From Mya arenaria (Eukaryota; Mollusca; Bivalvia; Myida; Myidae), in NCBI RefSeq assembly GCF_026914265.1, contig NC_069124.1, forward strand, positions 25,306,489-25,370,488: a stretch of DNA of 64,000 nt, given 5' to 3'. Below, one piece after another: positions 22,863-35,800 of the stretch (positions are counted from its first letter, which is position 1; each line of letters opens with the position of its first letter). The notes beneath the pieces were generated by a model. It was not told where the DNA came from. It saw nothing but the letters and a program-made list of their open reading frames with translations, and did not search any database. Position numbers and translations under genes: made by a program.

Positions 22863-23432
22863 GTTTTACAGTATTATTTCCCTTTGTATACAAGATGCCA
22901 AAAATGTTTTTTTTCAGATTTACTTCCCTGTGTATCATAAACCCCATTTGCATTTTTTTAGAGATACTTCCCTTTGTATCATAAACGCTATTTGCAATAT
23001 TTGACAGTACCTTTCCTTTGTTTCAAGTACGCCATTTGCAATATTATTTCAGAGTAACATCCCTTAGTACCAAAAAAAACACCATTTGCAATATTTTTTC
23101 AGAGTTACTTCCCTTTGTACTAAAACTGCCATTTGCAATATTTTTTCAGTTACTTCCCTGTGTACCAAAAAAAACGCCTTTTGCTATAGTTTTACAGAGT
23201 TACTTCCCTTTGTACCAAAAACACCATTTGCAATAATTTTACAGAGTTATTTCCATTTGTATCAAGAACGCCATTTGAATATTATTTCCCTTTGTATCAA
23301 CTATGTCATTTGCAACATTTTATTTTTTTTTAGTTACTTTTCTTTGCATCATAAATGCCATTTGCAATATTTTTCAGAGTAACTTCCCTTTGTATCAAGT
23401 ACGCCATTTGCAATATTTTTTAGAGTTACTTG
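22863..23432 (+). repeat. ~46-bp minisatellite between CARS2 and PAM16
   Basis: About 12 degenerate units, 44-50 bp each, built from CGCCATTTGCAATATT, a T-run with CAGAGTTA, and CTTCCCTTTGTATCAA. Each unit contains a pyrimidine tract followed by CAG, superficially like a 3' splice site, but no exon follows. Open frames here are artefacts. Confidence 0.85.
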
Positions 23433-25269
23433 CCTATGAATTGGGTTCCATTGAACTTATTTAAATCTGAATTGGACTTGTTAGAAATTGACTTTAAACA
23501 AAAGGAAATGACTTGAGATGTTTTAGAACTACCCTTCTGTCCATAATGAGAAGCCATCACAAAATGACTCTGGTAAGAATCCTACCCAAAACCTTTCGGG
23601 CAAGAAGAGGTCAAGTTGCAGGGCCTTTTCACCCTTCTTTGCCATAGCCGATACCCAGCTATTTCTCCAAGGGCCAGACCCTGATTTTTTTTTAAAAATA
23701 GCCTCTGAAATTCTCTATTTCCATTTTAATGAGAATCGCACTATGCATTCAATGTTTCCGAGTGATCAATTTACTGCTTTATTGACATTTCACTTCCCAA
23801 ATTGTTTGAAAAAAATACTCCCAGAATCTGTCCCGAAACTGAAAAAAATCACGCTTTTTCCCCCATAAAAAGGGCTATGGTGTCTTCCCAATAACTAGTA
23901 GAGGGCCCAGGCTATGGCCTCGTGACTTTACCACTTCTGCTTATTTGCCTGGATAAGGTTTAAATCATAGCAGTGGAAAAATACAGTTGTTTTAAACTAG
24001 AAAGTTATGAAAGTTATACAAGCTTTTTTTGAAAGTTATACAAGCTTTTTTCCTTGAAATAAAGAAACACCATTTTTATGGCATTTATGTTTATTTAAAT
24101 GATGAGATGAATCGTTAAAAACATAAAATAAATACCACATTTATGTTAACAATTCTGGATAATGAAAAACTGTAACTCTTGAGAGAAATCATTTTCATAT
24201 ATTATAATATATCAATAAAACAAAGTGGGTGTGACCATACATCTTAACATGTATATTTTTAAAACATCAAACCATAATCTTAACAATCCTTCATTCTTAA
24301 ATTGTGCTTGCCATACTAGGAAAAACGAACTAGCAAAGGAAATATAAAAACATGAAAGAAAATGCTTGACATTTCTAAGGATAAATTATTATCTCTGACT
24401 AAAATTCACATACTTTTAAATTGTCTTATTACCATTACCAATAGACACACTGGAACAACACAACCACATGTTCATTATGTTGTTTACCATATTATGAGAC
24501 ATGCAGCCAAATGTTAGTCCATATGAATTGACATCACAAGGCCTTATATTTGGTTTTTGTTACAGAGACACATAAAATTAGCCAAATGCCCATATAAGAG
24601 GCTAAATAAAACACATGCTGTATTAATTCTAGCAATTCTTTGGGTTTTACAAAAACATGGAATGGTGCTGCATCCTGTCCTTTTTTGGTAACATCTTTTT
24701 ACCCTAATAGAGACTAGCATGGGCACCCTTCTGTTTTCATAGGAGTAAATGCTGATGACTGTTTTGACGGAAACTTCTTATACAATTATAAATACAATTA
24801 TTTTTGGCAGTTGAAACCCAATATAACATTTTTTTTTAATTTTCTATCAATTTCATGATGTGTAAGTTTTTTCTCACAGCCTGATACAATAAGCCCTTTT
24901 CACCCCAAGCACCCTGTCCTTTTTAAAACCCAGCCAAAACCCTTAATAAGAATATTATTTCTTCTGTTCTGAGTAAAACAGCTTTCTTCATTAATTCTGA
25001 TGTACATATATTTCGAAAAAAGAGAGTGAAAGCTGGTTCTGTGCCCATAAACTCTTCCAGTGCCATTGAGAGCAAACATGTTCAGCGTAATATGTCACAC
25101 AGGCCATTTATGGTATTTAAATGCACGATTTTTCTATTCATATCAGTACAATTAACCCAACCATTTTGGTGAGCATTTGTACCGACCACACTGCAAAATA
25201 CCAATAGCCTGGCACTGTTTTCAATATCACAATTCTTTAACATTGATAGTCCTAATGTTAAATCTAGTG
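23433..25269. other. Region between the CARS2-side array and the PAM16 stop
   Basis: It probably includes the 3' UTR of PAM16 on the minus strand. A TTTATT at 24090-24095 (AATAAA on the minus strand) is one possible polyadenylation signal, which would give a 1.2 kb UTR. Between about 23610 and 23920 there are phrases like CAGGGCCTTTTC and AAAAAGGGCTATGG that may be a decayed TIR element. No other gene was seen. Confidence 0.35.
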
Positions 25270-28200
25270 TTAAGTTTTTTCTGTTCTATTTTCGCTGTCT
25301 GTGTCAGTTTTCAGTGTTTCTTGATCTTCTGCTTTCAGCTCAACTTCTATCCGTTCTTTTGCTCGAACCACCTGCAAGTAAGCAAAACATTCAACACTTA
25401 AACTCATTAATGATAAGTTGATGTTTTCAGATGATGTATTATCATCATATGAAATGTTTGCAATTATATTCCAAATGAAAGCTGTTCACAATCATATTTT
25501 TTTACTAAAAAACCTAAGAAAAATGTAATCTCTGGTATTTATTTCACTGGTATTACAATTTACCAATCAAAGGGATCTCTTCACAGCTCTATTTTCATGA
25601 CACGGAACTGCTTTCCCAACTTCAAGTTAAATATAAACAACGCAGAACAAAATGATATTGCAACAAATCATTGGTTTATATTATTAGTTTTCTCAATTTA
25701 AAGGGCTAACACATGATCTTGAAATCTTTTATTGGAAATCAACTTGTCCCCTCAGGCTACAAGCTTTGAAATTTACTTGTCCTGACCAAATACTTGGTAG
25801 TTACGGACAGTCGGACTACTGTTAATGTTTGAACCTTGAAGTACAGTGAGTACAGTCGAAACCCTTGGCTTGATATCCCAGGGATCGGTCAAAATACTTC
25901 CAGCCTCACGGATATCAAGCCAAGCAGGAATGCTTACAAAGTGTAAAACAAAATTGATCCTTTACATACAGATTGAGGAAATTGAGCCCAGCAATATCAA
26001 GGCTGAGCCAGCGGGTTTCGACTGTATATGATGATGCAATCTAGTTATGATACATGAACATACTTTTGACTGCAGGTAAAAGGACCCTCCTTTTGACTTG
26101 TCGTTCACATCAAACAAATGTTTGTAACTTTTCTCAACAGATTCTTTGTTTGCTATGTCTTCGATATTCAGAATTTCTCTGGCTTCCTGAAGTAACAAAT
26201 ATTAACAGTGTTCAAACAGGTCATAGAACAGTTTTGAACTTAACAAGCCATCCCAGATCTCCAATAAGTTGTACGTATTCAATTCATTCATTGTAACATG
26301 CAATGATTATACAATGAATGTGGGACAGTCATTAGACTGCCAGGACATGAGCTATTAAAATTAGTGTCCCGTTAATAAAGTGATTAGAGCAGGCACTTCT
26401 CATCAAGGTGTCTCAGGTTGATTTCCAGGCCTGGCAGCATGCAAGTTTGGTTTGTGATCACAAAACCGGACAAGTGAGTTTCCTCTGGGTACTCAGGTTT
26501 CTCACACAAGACCACATTCTCACATAAAACTGTGGCAACGAGAGTGATTATGGTAATATAATGTTGTAACAAAACAATCATTGTAAAAAGAAATAAATTA
26601 GTGCAAGCCATGCACTGGTAAATTTAATTCCGGATTTTATATAGCACATCTGTTTTAAAAATGATGTCAAGTACTTGGCTTTGTTCATACAAGACTCTTA
26701 TTTGAATAATTGAACATTAAAGTATTGCAGATATTACTACCTGTAGTGACATGTTCATAGAGAGGTCTGCCGCAGCCTTCTTCTCCCCCTGCCTCCCTCC
26801 GCCGTGACGAGCCGCTGCCTGTTTGCTCATTTCCAACTCCTGCTGGAATGCCTTGGCGAAAGCCCGTCCAACCACCTTTGAACCAGCTATGATCACACTT
26901 ATCAAGTTTTTTGCCTTAAAAGAGAAACACAAAGAACTGTTAAGACAAACCCTTGAGTTTTTATGGACATACCATTTTAAATGAGAGCTATCACTGGATA
27001 TGATTAATATCCCCATCACACCATATTCTTGTAATAAGAAGTATCATTGGGAGTGATGTAGTCTCCTTGAATGCCCCATGTTAGTTTATCAAGGCATCAA
27101 TTAAGTTAATTAAGTCCAATGTTATACCATATATAGAAATAACTCTAAAAATACACAACAAATTTCTTATGCACAGCATTTCTTTGAGTCAGAAAGTCAA
27201 CATGTGTATAAAGTTGGAAGTCATCACCTTAAAACATATTGAGTTATGGGGAGAAGTAAAAAAAAATAGTATTAAAATAATCTAAAGGGCAATAACTCTA
27301 TAAGCACCATACACAAAACAATGTTTCTTTTGCACAACACTTCTCACCACAGTCAATATGTGTATGAAGTTTGAAGAGAGTACATGTACCTAAAAGGATG
27401 GAGTTATGGTGAAAAGTAGACTGGTCCCAGGCTGGAAAGACAGAGGGACTGGACTGGCCAAGATAATTCCTATATAACCCCCACTTGGTCGCCTCGGGGG
27501 TTAAAAATGGATAACATGATCTATATGATGAGAATGCCACTGCTGAGTGTGAACATGATGTTATTTGCATGTGAGATTTGTAGACCATTGGATTGATATT
27601 GGTAACATTGATGAACAATTAAATATGTTGTCAATAAAATCTAGTTATTTCTAATGATAATGTGACTTCCTTAATGTCATTTCTATTATAGTTATATTTT
27701 AGAATAAGAATAATTGATGGGGCCACCCACCAGCCCCAGAACTTAGACAGCCCTAAGCATGTTGTGGTTTACTTTCAGTTTGGAAAGATTTTTATATTGA
27801 CAAGTTTACATGGAAAGAATTAAAATTAATCAAACTTTTAAATGTGCAGTTTTGTTGTATAGTACTAGCCCTAGTAAAAAAAATGTGTGGTAAATAAGGT
27901 TTCCGTCTCATCCAAAAACTGGTGGGGTAGGGCCTAAAAAAAAAAAAAAATACATTTGTTTCGGGTTACCCGACCCTACCTACGGAATAGGCGCCGACCC
28001 TACCTACGGAATAGGCGCCGACCCTACTGTTTTTATAGTCAGTTTGAAAAAAAAAATGAAAAAAAAAATTTTCGTTTTTTTTTTAATTGCTTTTTAATAT
28101 TAAGTTTAAACCTTAAATGCTTGTACAGAAGATAGCTTTAACACCATTCTCCAATGATGAAAATTATATTCTTATATAAAACCTAATAAAAAAAATAAAT

Positions 28201-29537
28201 AAAAAAAAATAAAAAGCCTACCTACCCTACCTAATTTTTTTTAAGGATGTAACCCTAACCAAACAATTATTTTTTTTAGGCCTAGGCATGGTTTATTTAT
28301 TATTTATTTATAAGGCTTCAATATGTAAGTCTTGGAAGTAAAATAAATTATTATAACATAAATCTGTGAATTTGGCAAGATATAGCTTAAATTTATTTGA
28401 TTTTTAACATAGTTTTAAAAAATACTGAAAAAAGAAAAGAAATTGTATTCGGGGAAACAATGATGACTGGCTACCTAGTCTAATATATTAGACGTGTTAT
28501 ACAGGATTCTTCCAATCCCTAACGTCTAAACGGGAATGTGCAAAAAACGGGGGTGTTTTAAAAATATTGAAATTGTTTTAAGTGAAGTATTTTATGGTTG
28601 AAATTGATCATAAAGAGTTATATTCATATTTTACCATGTAAGTGAAATGCTATTTTGCACTAAACAAGCATTTAATGCATTAAAACAAGTTGTTTACCTT
28701 TCCAATAAAACGAAAGTTGACTGACACAGAAAACAATTATGCGAAGGGGAACAACTCGATACAATCGTAATAACTCGGCCTCCTCCGACAAAGCTTCGAG
28801 ATAGACCTCGTTATACAAACATAACAACTCGGCCATGGCCGAAATGTTCCGAGCGATTTAAAACTGTGCCCTGAAGCCTTGCAGGTGCCCTTCATGTATA
28901 TATCGTTATGTTTTGACAGAATGAAATGAAGAAAAGCCGTCAAACTCATAATTATATGTTGGATATTTATTTTTTGTGTACGGAACTAATATAAAATAAC
29001 ATTATCTGGTAATATTTCTTGTTTTTATGATATTTTATAGACGCTATATGCTTTAACCAGGAATCCTGATCGGAACAACTACCCACTTTTGATACTAAAA
29101 AATTTGTACGTGAAGGATTTGCCATATCAAAAATCTTAAAAAAATCCGTCAACGTACAATTATTTGGACTAACTGGCTACCCATCATTAAAAAAAAGCCT
29201 GGATGGCATTTCAGAATGACTAGCGGATTTGATTGCCGCATCGTATTGATTTATTGACTTCTTTTTACTCCTTCCTGTTACTGGCCACCATCAACTAAAG
29301 GAACACATTGCGGCCAATGACGCAATTCGTCGTAAGATCGGACTTCATAGTAAATAGTTATTCGGGTACAAAAATTGCATAAGAATTTATTAATGTTACC
29401 TCCCTTGCCTAGGCAGAGATGAATTTTGTACTTTCTTGAATGAAAAACACTACAAAATTACATGACAGAGTTTGCTTGAAATCTAACATTGATAAAGAAA
29501 ATGTTTTTCTATAATCTAGCGTTTATTCTCTTACCAT
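25270..29537 (-). CDS. PAM16: PAM16/Magmas (TIM16), import motor subunit, 4 coding exons
   Basis: PAM16 is a J-like protein that pairs with PAM18/DNAJC19 and restrains mtHsp70 stimulation at the TIM23 import channel, on the matrix side of the inner membrane. Exons read 5'-3' on the minus strand: 29537-29535 (just ATG, donor GTAAGA), 26914-26741, 26186-26064, 25371-25270. They give 133 residues; human PAM16 has 125. The start [20 protein letters not shown] matches human AKYLAQIIVMGVQVVGRAFA. The J-like domain runs from about 60 to 110. It contains DKS at 88-90 ([17 protein letters not shown]) where true J proteins have HPD, the family hallmark. The tail [17 protein letters not shown] is typical. 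All three junctions are phase 0. An ATG-only first exon fits the MAK... alignment, but no transcript confirms it. The gene shares a short promoter with LRRC59. Confidence 0.93.
25851..26026. mobile_element. Tc1/mariner-type MITE
   Basis: A 176-bp element with inverted ends TACAGTCGAAACCCTTGGCT and its counterpart ending GGGTTTCGACTGTA, flanked by TA. The inner arms pair further (GATATCAAGCC / CAATATCAAGGCTGAGCC). A related shorter copy lies at 58799-58912. It sits in PAM16 intron 3. Confidence 0.75.
26352..26605 (+). mobile_element. SINE with conserved central domain
   Basis: The tRNA-like head contains a B-box variant GGTTGATTTCC. It is followed by GTTTCCTCTGGGTACTCAGG and CACAAGACCACATTCTC, a block I know as a conserved central domain shared by SINEs of many invertebrates, then GGCAACGAGAGTGATTATGG and an A-rich end. 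The family name is uncertain. It lies in PAM16 intron 2. Confidence 0.55.
27931..28283. mobile_element. TIR element with A-rich termini
   Basis: The left end GGCCTAAAAAAAA...TTTGTTTCGGGTTA pairs with the right end, which on the other strand reads GGCCTAAAAAAAATAATTG then TTTGGTTAGGGTTA. The interior has a direct duplication of CCTACCTACGGAATAGGCGC and long A/T runs. It is about 353 bp, non-coding, in PAM16 intron 1. Confidence 0.6.
28459..29188. mobile_element. Probable TIR element in PAM16 intron 1
   Basis: The left end is AATGATGACTGGCTACCTAG. The right end, read on the minus strand, is AATGATGGGTAGCCAGTTAG. Both continue with TAGTC(T/C)AAATA-like sequence. The outer 7 and inner 10 bases match as inverted repeats, while the 10 bases between them are reversed. 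The interior carries a relatively GC-rich patch (28740-28860) with repeated AACTCGGCC. I recognise no protein. Confidence 0.45.
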
Positions 29538-29873
29538 TTTGAAGAAAATATACTCTTGTATTTTTCACCTTCACGATTTTGTAATCGCATGAACGGAAAC
29601 TTACTTTCGGTTTACTCTGAGCAGTTAATTATTATTTTGTTACATTATTTACGATTTATTGTTTATCCTGATTTAAACACACCAGTAAGGAATATTCTTA
29701 CGTAAAGTTTTATTACCAACATAAATTATTATTTTTACTAATTTTAAGATTAATTGACAAATACTTTTTATTCACTGCGTGAAAACCCGGAAGTGATACG
29801 TTTCTGTCGGCTTTAGTTTTTCAGATTTATTAAAAATAATATTTTTCAAAGAAAAGTACTGAAAGCACTAACG
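29538..29873. promoter_or_regulatory. Bidirectional promoter between PAM16 and LRRC59
   Basis: Only 336 bp separate the two divergent start codons, so both 5' UTRs and the shared promoter must fit here unless further non-coding exons exist. CCGGAAGTG at 29787-29795 is a full ETS/GABP (NRF-2) core, the type of site common in TATA-less divergent promoters and in nuclear genes for mitochondrial proteins. No TATA box is convincing. It is AT-rich apart from the ETS surroundings (GCGTGAAAACCCGGAAGTGA). Confidence 0.7.
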
Positions 29874-32800
29874 ATGCCCAAAGATAATTTGAAAGACAAG
29901 TTGGAAGGGAATGAGATTGATCTCAGCCTTAACAATCTAACAGCAGTGCCTGTGAAGGAATTGGTAAAAAAATTGTTTTAAAATTAAATTTCTACTTTCA
30001 GTTTTAAAATACAATACTTGTTGTGCAATTCTTAGTTGGGATCTGTTCATTTCAGTGAAATGGTGCAATTCCTTGCAAATCTTTCTTAATCTCAAACATA
30101 CTTGCATCATTGATTCATATTGGTGTTTTTTAAGGGTTCAATGAGGGTGAAACAGATCACTCCTGATAAATTGAGAGTTATGAAAGTTTCGGGCCAAATT
30201 GGCTTACCATTCAACTAGCGTACTTTGGATAGTTGTGTAGGTTCTCTCTGTGCATATCCCATTAAACTAAGTTGACCAAAGTTAATCATGATTCCATAAC
30301 AGGTAAAAAATTCAAATTCTGGCTGCAAAATTAGAAATAATTTCTCCCAATGGAAGTAAAGTTGACCCATTGCTCCAACTAGAGCTTAATGGCAAAGGGT
30401 TGATTCAATTCAGCGATTTGACTGATTTCTTGCATAAAAACATCTAAATCGCATTGAAAATTCCTTAATGAGAGATATGCGACTTCACCTTGGAGCATTG
30501 CTGTCTACTATGGTCTACTTGTGCCCCATCAATTTTTTTCACCTACATGCACACTTGTTTTCAAGCGTTATTGAAATCATACATAAAGGAAAAAGCAGGA
30601 AAATTTTTAATGTGCATAATATGTAACCTATAATCATTGCCGTAAGTGATGAAAAATAGTTTGAATAATACTACAACATCATCTAATTTCAATACGAGTG
30701 TTTCATTACAGCTGCCCAGTTCCAGCACTGTGCTGCCTTTTTACCATGCCCTTTTTCTTTGACTAAGTCAGTTTCAAGAAATAAGAAAAAATAAAATATA
30801 TATACATACTTTTGTTTAACATTTTAGGTAAAGATAACAGCTGTACAGATTTTCATAACAAGCTATTAGTATTGAAAATAGTCCCAACACATGCACGATT
30901 AGAATTGTAAATTGGCCTGTGCAAGGCTAGTGCTCACTCATTGAGCATCAAAAGTGCCCTTTCTGACCTATAGGCTATAGCCCTGTCTTTTTCATATGGA
31001 GCGCTGATTGACCTATGGGATGCCTTTAAGAATCCTTGGTGCAAAATTCTTTATCTTTATTTTTCCTTCTCTTTGTGTGTTGCAGGCAGAAATACCAAAA
31101 GCTACACACCTAGATTTGTCATGCAATCTATTGGCGGATCTCCCAGTAAGTTGTATCAATTAGAGTACAACTAAAGTTAAACAAACTTACCTGCCACTCA
31201 GTTTCTTTTATGGATATCATATTATTACTGTATTTTACATGATACTAGAAATAGAATCCATTGTTTTTACCTATTTAATAATGTTCACCAATTTTATTAC
31301 ATGTATTAAGATGTAAAATTAAAAACATACCATACTGATTATTAAATTTGATTATTTTCAAAATCAGGATACATTCTGCTCACTGACTTACTTGGTCAAA
31401 ATTGACTTGAGTAAAAACCTGCTGACCAGTCTACCAGATGATTTTGGAAATCTCACTCGTCTGCAATACCTGGATCTCTTGGGCAACAAACTCACCGTTC
31501 TGCCAGTCAGTGTGTACCAGCTGACCAAACTCAAATGGCTTGATCTCAAGGATAATCCTCTGGCTCCGGAGTTTAAGGCAATTGCTGGTGACTGCCTTGA
31601 TGAAAAACAGTGCAAGAAGTGTGCAAAGGATGTATGTTCAGTTTTCTTACATTATATTTATATATAATCCATTTGCTTATCAATTTCAATAATCCTGCTG
31701 ATTGACTATTGTATACTTGATTGAACAACATCCAAAACAGATTGATGTTCATCAAAATCAGTAAGATATTTATAGTAATTAAAAGAAGTTCTAAGCATCC
31801 TGCAAGTTTAATATATTTGCTTGGATTTAAAATAGTTGTTGAACAGTTTTTCTTTGAATTTCAAAGGATGATATGATGTTTATTTGTAAAACATATTATG
31901 GTTGCTTAGAATTTACAGTCTGTTTCATACAAAGAATAATTTTTAAATTGTTGGTAAATTTATTATCAAAATATTTTGTTTTTCTGAATTTCAGATTGTC
32001 GATCATATGCGTATAGAACACAACCGTATAGAAAAGAAACTGCAGATTCAGAGGGATGATGAAAAGAGTATGAGATTTTGCTTTCATAGATTTTATATTA
32101 TAAATATAGTGTATCCCTGTCGTTGGAAAACATATGCTTTGAACAATATGAATTTATATCATATGTACACATTTCCGCTAGGCCAGTTTTTTCTTAGTGA
32201 TAATCATATAGGACATGATTGTCACAGGCTCAGAAAATCATGTGGCCAGTCTGGGACTAACCCTGGACTGGTATTCCTAAATCATCATTAATAGTTGTAT
32301 AACCTATATTAATTTGGTATCATTTGAAAAGATTTTGTGTGCAGAAAAAAAAACAAATAAAAAAATAAATGAAAAAGTATATCAAAGAAGTTTTTGGGGC
32401 CCTTTCCGAATTTTGGTGAAATAGAGAACAAATATTCCAACTGTTATTACAATGTAGGATTTATTTTCTGTTAATCATTTTACATATTAGTAATAAGCAA
32501 GCAAATGCCTTTTAAATTATAACAAAATTGTATGGGGTTCCACCCCCATTTATAATAATTTGGATGAATATCAAACAATTAATTATTATTGGCCTAATAC
32601 TGTATGTTTATCTTTTCAACAAAAACAATTCTTTATTGTTTAGAGCGTAAGGCAGCAGCAGATGCAGAGTTTGAAGCTGAGAGAAAACGAATTGCAGAGG
32701 AAAAGAAGCGCAATAAAAAGAAGCGGCAAAAAGGCCAGAAACAAGCTAGCACAACTCCGGAAGTACAACCAAAAAAATCAGGTGATCATTTTTATTCACT

Positions 32801-35800
32801 AAAAAGGACCGGGTACAGCTGCCATTTTTATTCACTAAAAAGGACCGGGTACAGCTGCAAAGGGCAGGGCCCCTTTTCAATGAGACATATTTGTTGTAAA
32901 CCTTATGCTGCTAAAGAGTGCTTGGGTACACTGTAAAGTTATGGCCATAATCTATGCAATAAATGTCCTTACAATACTTTTATTGAACGCAGTTTATGCC
33001 AAAAAAGAGGTTAAAACAGTTATAAATTTACAATTTTAAGCTTTAGGATTTTTATTGAAACCTGGACCAGGGTGCTGTCAGAGGGAGAAAGGGTACAATT
33101 AATTAATGGGTTTTGAAAAAGTTAAATGTTCTGAATTCGACAGAATCATTGACTTGTTGGGAATCATGTTTAATTAAATTTATATCAGGTATGAACTTCT
33201 TAATATGTAAAGATTGCATGTTATAAAATCATATTCCAAGTTTTTATTAAAACAAATGAACTATTTGACAGACAGTCTTAAGCATTTAATTCTACAAAGA
33301 TGGAAGAGTGCACATGCTGGTCTCCATGAGGATTCCAAAAATGGACAGGGTGCTCCTCTTTTCCATATTAACTCTTTAGCTAAGATCCTATCCTTTTGGT
33401 CTATTCATGTATATTACTCATGGTTTTGTACGCGATTTAACCTTCTTCTTTAACTTAGATTTATTGTGATGCCATTGATTTCAAGTTACCCATGGCAACT
33501 ATAAATAAATTTTTAGATTTTTCATCCCCGCCCTATCTACTTTGTACTGTATATTTTAGTATAATATACAGAACAAAGTGCATATTTATAAAGAAAATAG
33601 TTTTCAATATTTTTTCACATTTTTGGTATTATAATTTTTAGTTCAGAATTATAAGAATTTTTTTTGATTTTTTAAAAAAATGATTGAGTTTGAAAATCTG
33701 GTGCCAGCGGTCAGATGTTCATTCTTAAAATCTTATTTATTTTATATCATTATTATAATATTTCAGGGGAAACAATGGCGCCTATCGAGAAGAAGAAACA
33801 AAAGAATCCACAAAAGAAAGGTAATTACTTTAATATGTAATTTTTATTACTTTAATATGTAATTTTTATTAAATTGTGTGTTGTAATCTTTGTTGATTTT
33901 GACAATGTTTCAATGTTGCAGTATCTTATTTGTTGAGATATGCGTTTGCTGATAACTATATAAGTATGAAAGTCATTGATAACATAAACAAATAATTATG
34001 AGCACAGATGAACCTTGTGAAAGTAGCTTTAGTAGTATTGAGCTGTTAATATCAACTGAGGGATTTGTAAATACTATCTGATCATTTCTTTAGCTTTAAG
34101 AACATATAAAATATCAATGACTCTACTTTTGCTTTCATTTTAAGAGATATGTCACATGCTTTCATCATGGGAGTATTTTGGCCCAAAAAAATGACAATGA
34201 GGAATTTTTTACCCATTTTCTCAACTATTTTTTTGCCTGCGTCCTATCTATGCTAGCGTCCTATACATGATATAATACGGTACAGTTTTATTCGTTCTGA
34301 CAACAAAAGCTCATGTTTTTTTTTCAAATTCCAAATTTTCTGACTTTATGCCAAAATACCTATGATGTGTGACACAAGGGTCGATTGTTCAGAACTGTGT
34401 TTAAGTTAACAATTTTGTTAACGTCTTCGTTGTATCCTTTTTAATCTGTTTTGCTCAGGAAGTTTGAAGAAAAAACTGTTGTTACTGTACTTGTTTAATT
34501 TAAATATTTGGCCACATCTCAAAATACTTCATCTTTAAAAAGTTAACAACGATGTTGTTAATCAGACTGTTAACTTTAACAAAGTTCTGAACAATTGGCC
34601 CCAAAATATATAAATATATTAATAAAATACATGTAGAAATAAATTTCATGTAGGAGTCTACTAAAGTATTATGTACACATGCTTTCAGCTACCTGTACAA
34701 GTGTAAAGGATAAATATATATATTTTTCAGAACAAAAAAGTGGAAATTGCTGCTTCAAGTTACTGTGTGGATTTGTCTTCAGCCTGGCATTGATTGCATC
34801 AGCACTTTTTGGCACTCTAATGTACTGTCAATACAACTCAGGGAGCAATTTTTGTGAAATCATACAGTATGAGAGTACTGTAGTTCCATTTAGTCGTGCT
34901 TATGTGATTCCGTATGTAGAAAAGGCCCAGGGCTTTGCCCTGAATGCTCAAGAGGAGATAACTGTTGCTGGCCAAAGATGTTCAATTTGGATTCAGGAAA
35001 ATGGCCCAAAGTTCACTAGCTTTGTAAAGGAAAAATGGAATGATGTTTCAGGCTATGTTGTGGAAAAATGGAATGAGTTTTCCGCCCTTGTTGAATGGCA
35101 GTACAAGTCTTTCTTAGGAAAGGGTGAGGAGGAACCTGCCCGAAGACAGACTGGAGGAGAAAGTAAGACCAAAGGAAAACCTACTACAACTCCTAAGCCA
35201 ACAACAACTACACCTAAATCAACAACAACCACCACAACTACACCTAAACCAACAACCACCACCACAACTACACCTAAACCAACAACAACCACCACAACTA
35301 CACCTAGACCAACAACCACCACCACCACAACTACACCTAAACCAACAACAACCACCACAACTACACCTAAACCAACAACAACCACTACAACTACACCTAA
35401 ACCAACAACAACCACCACAACTACACCTAGACCAACAACCACCACCACCACAACTACACCTAAACCAACAACAACCACCACAACTACACCTAAACCAACA
35501 ACAACCACCACAACTACACCTAAACCAACAACAACCACCACAACTACACCTAAACCAACAACAACCACCACAACTACACCTAAACCAACAACAACCACCA
35601 CAACTACACCTAAACCAACAACAACCACTACAACTACACCTAAACCCACTACCACAACTACACCTAAACCAACAACAACCACCACAACTACACCTAAACC
35701 AACTACCACAACTACACCTAAACCAACAACAACCACCACAACTACACCTAAACCAACAACAACTACACCTAAACCAACAACCACCACAACTACACCTAAA

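Noticed and set aside
22863-23432. Array units as splice acceptors of an unseen gene
   Set aside because: Although each unit has a pyrimidine tract and CAG, no coding exon follows on either side and the region is intergenic between convergent genes.
26384-26611. 75-codon minus-strand open frame
   Set aside because: It is antisense to the SINE at 26352-26605 and inside a PAM16 intron.
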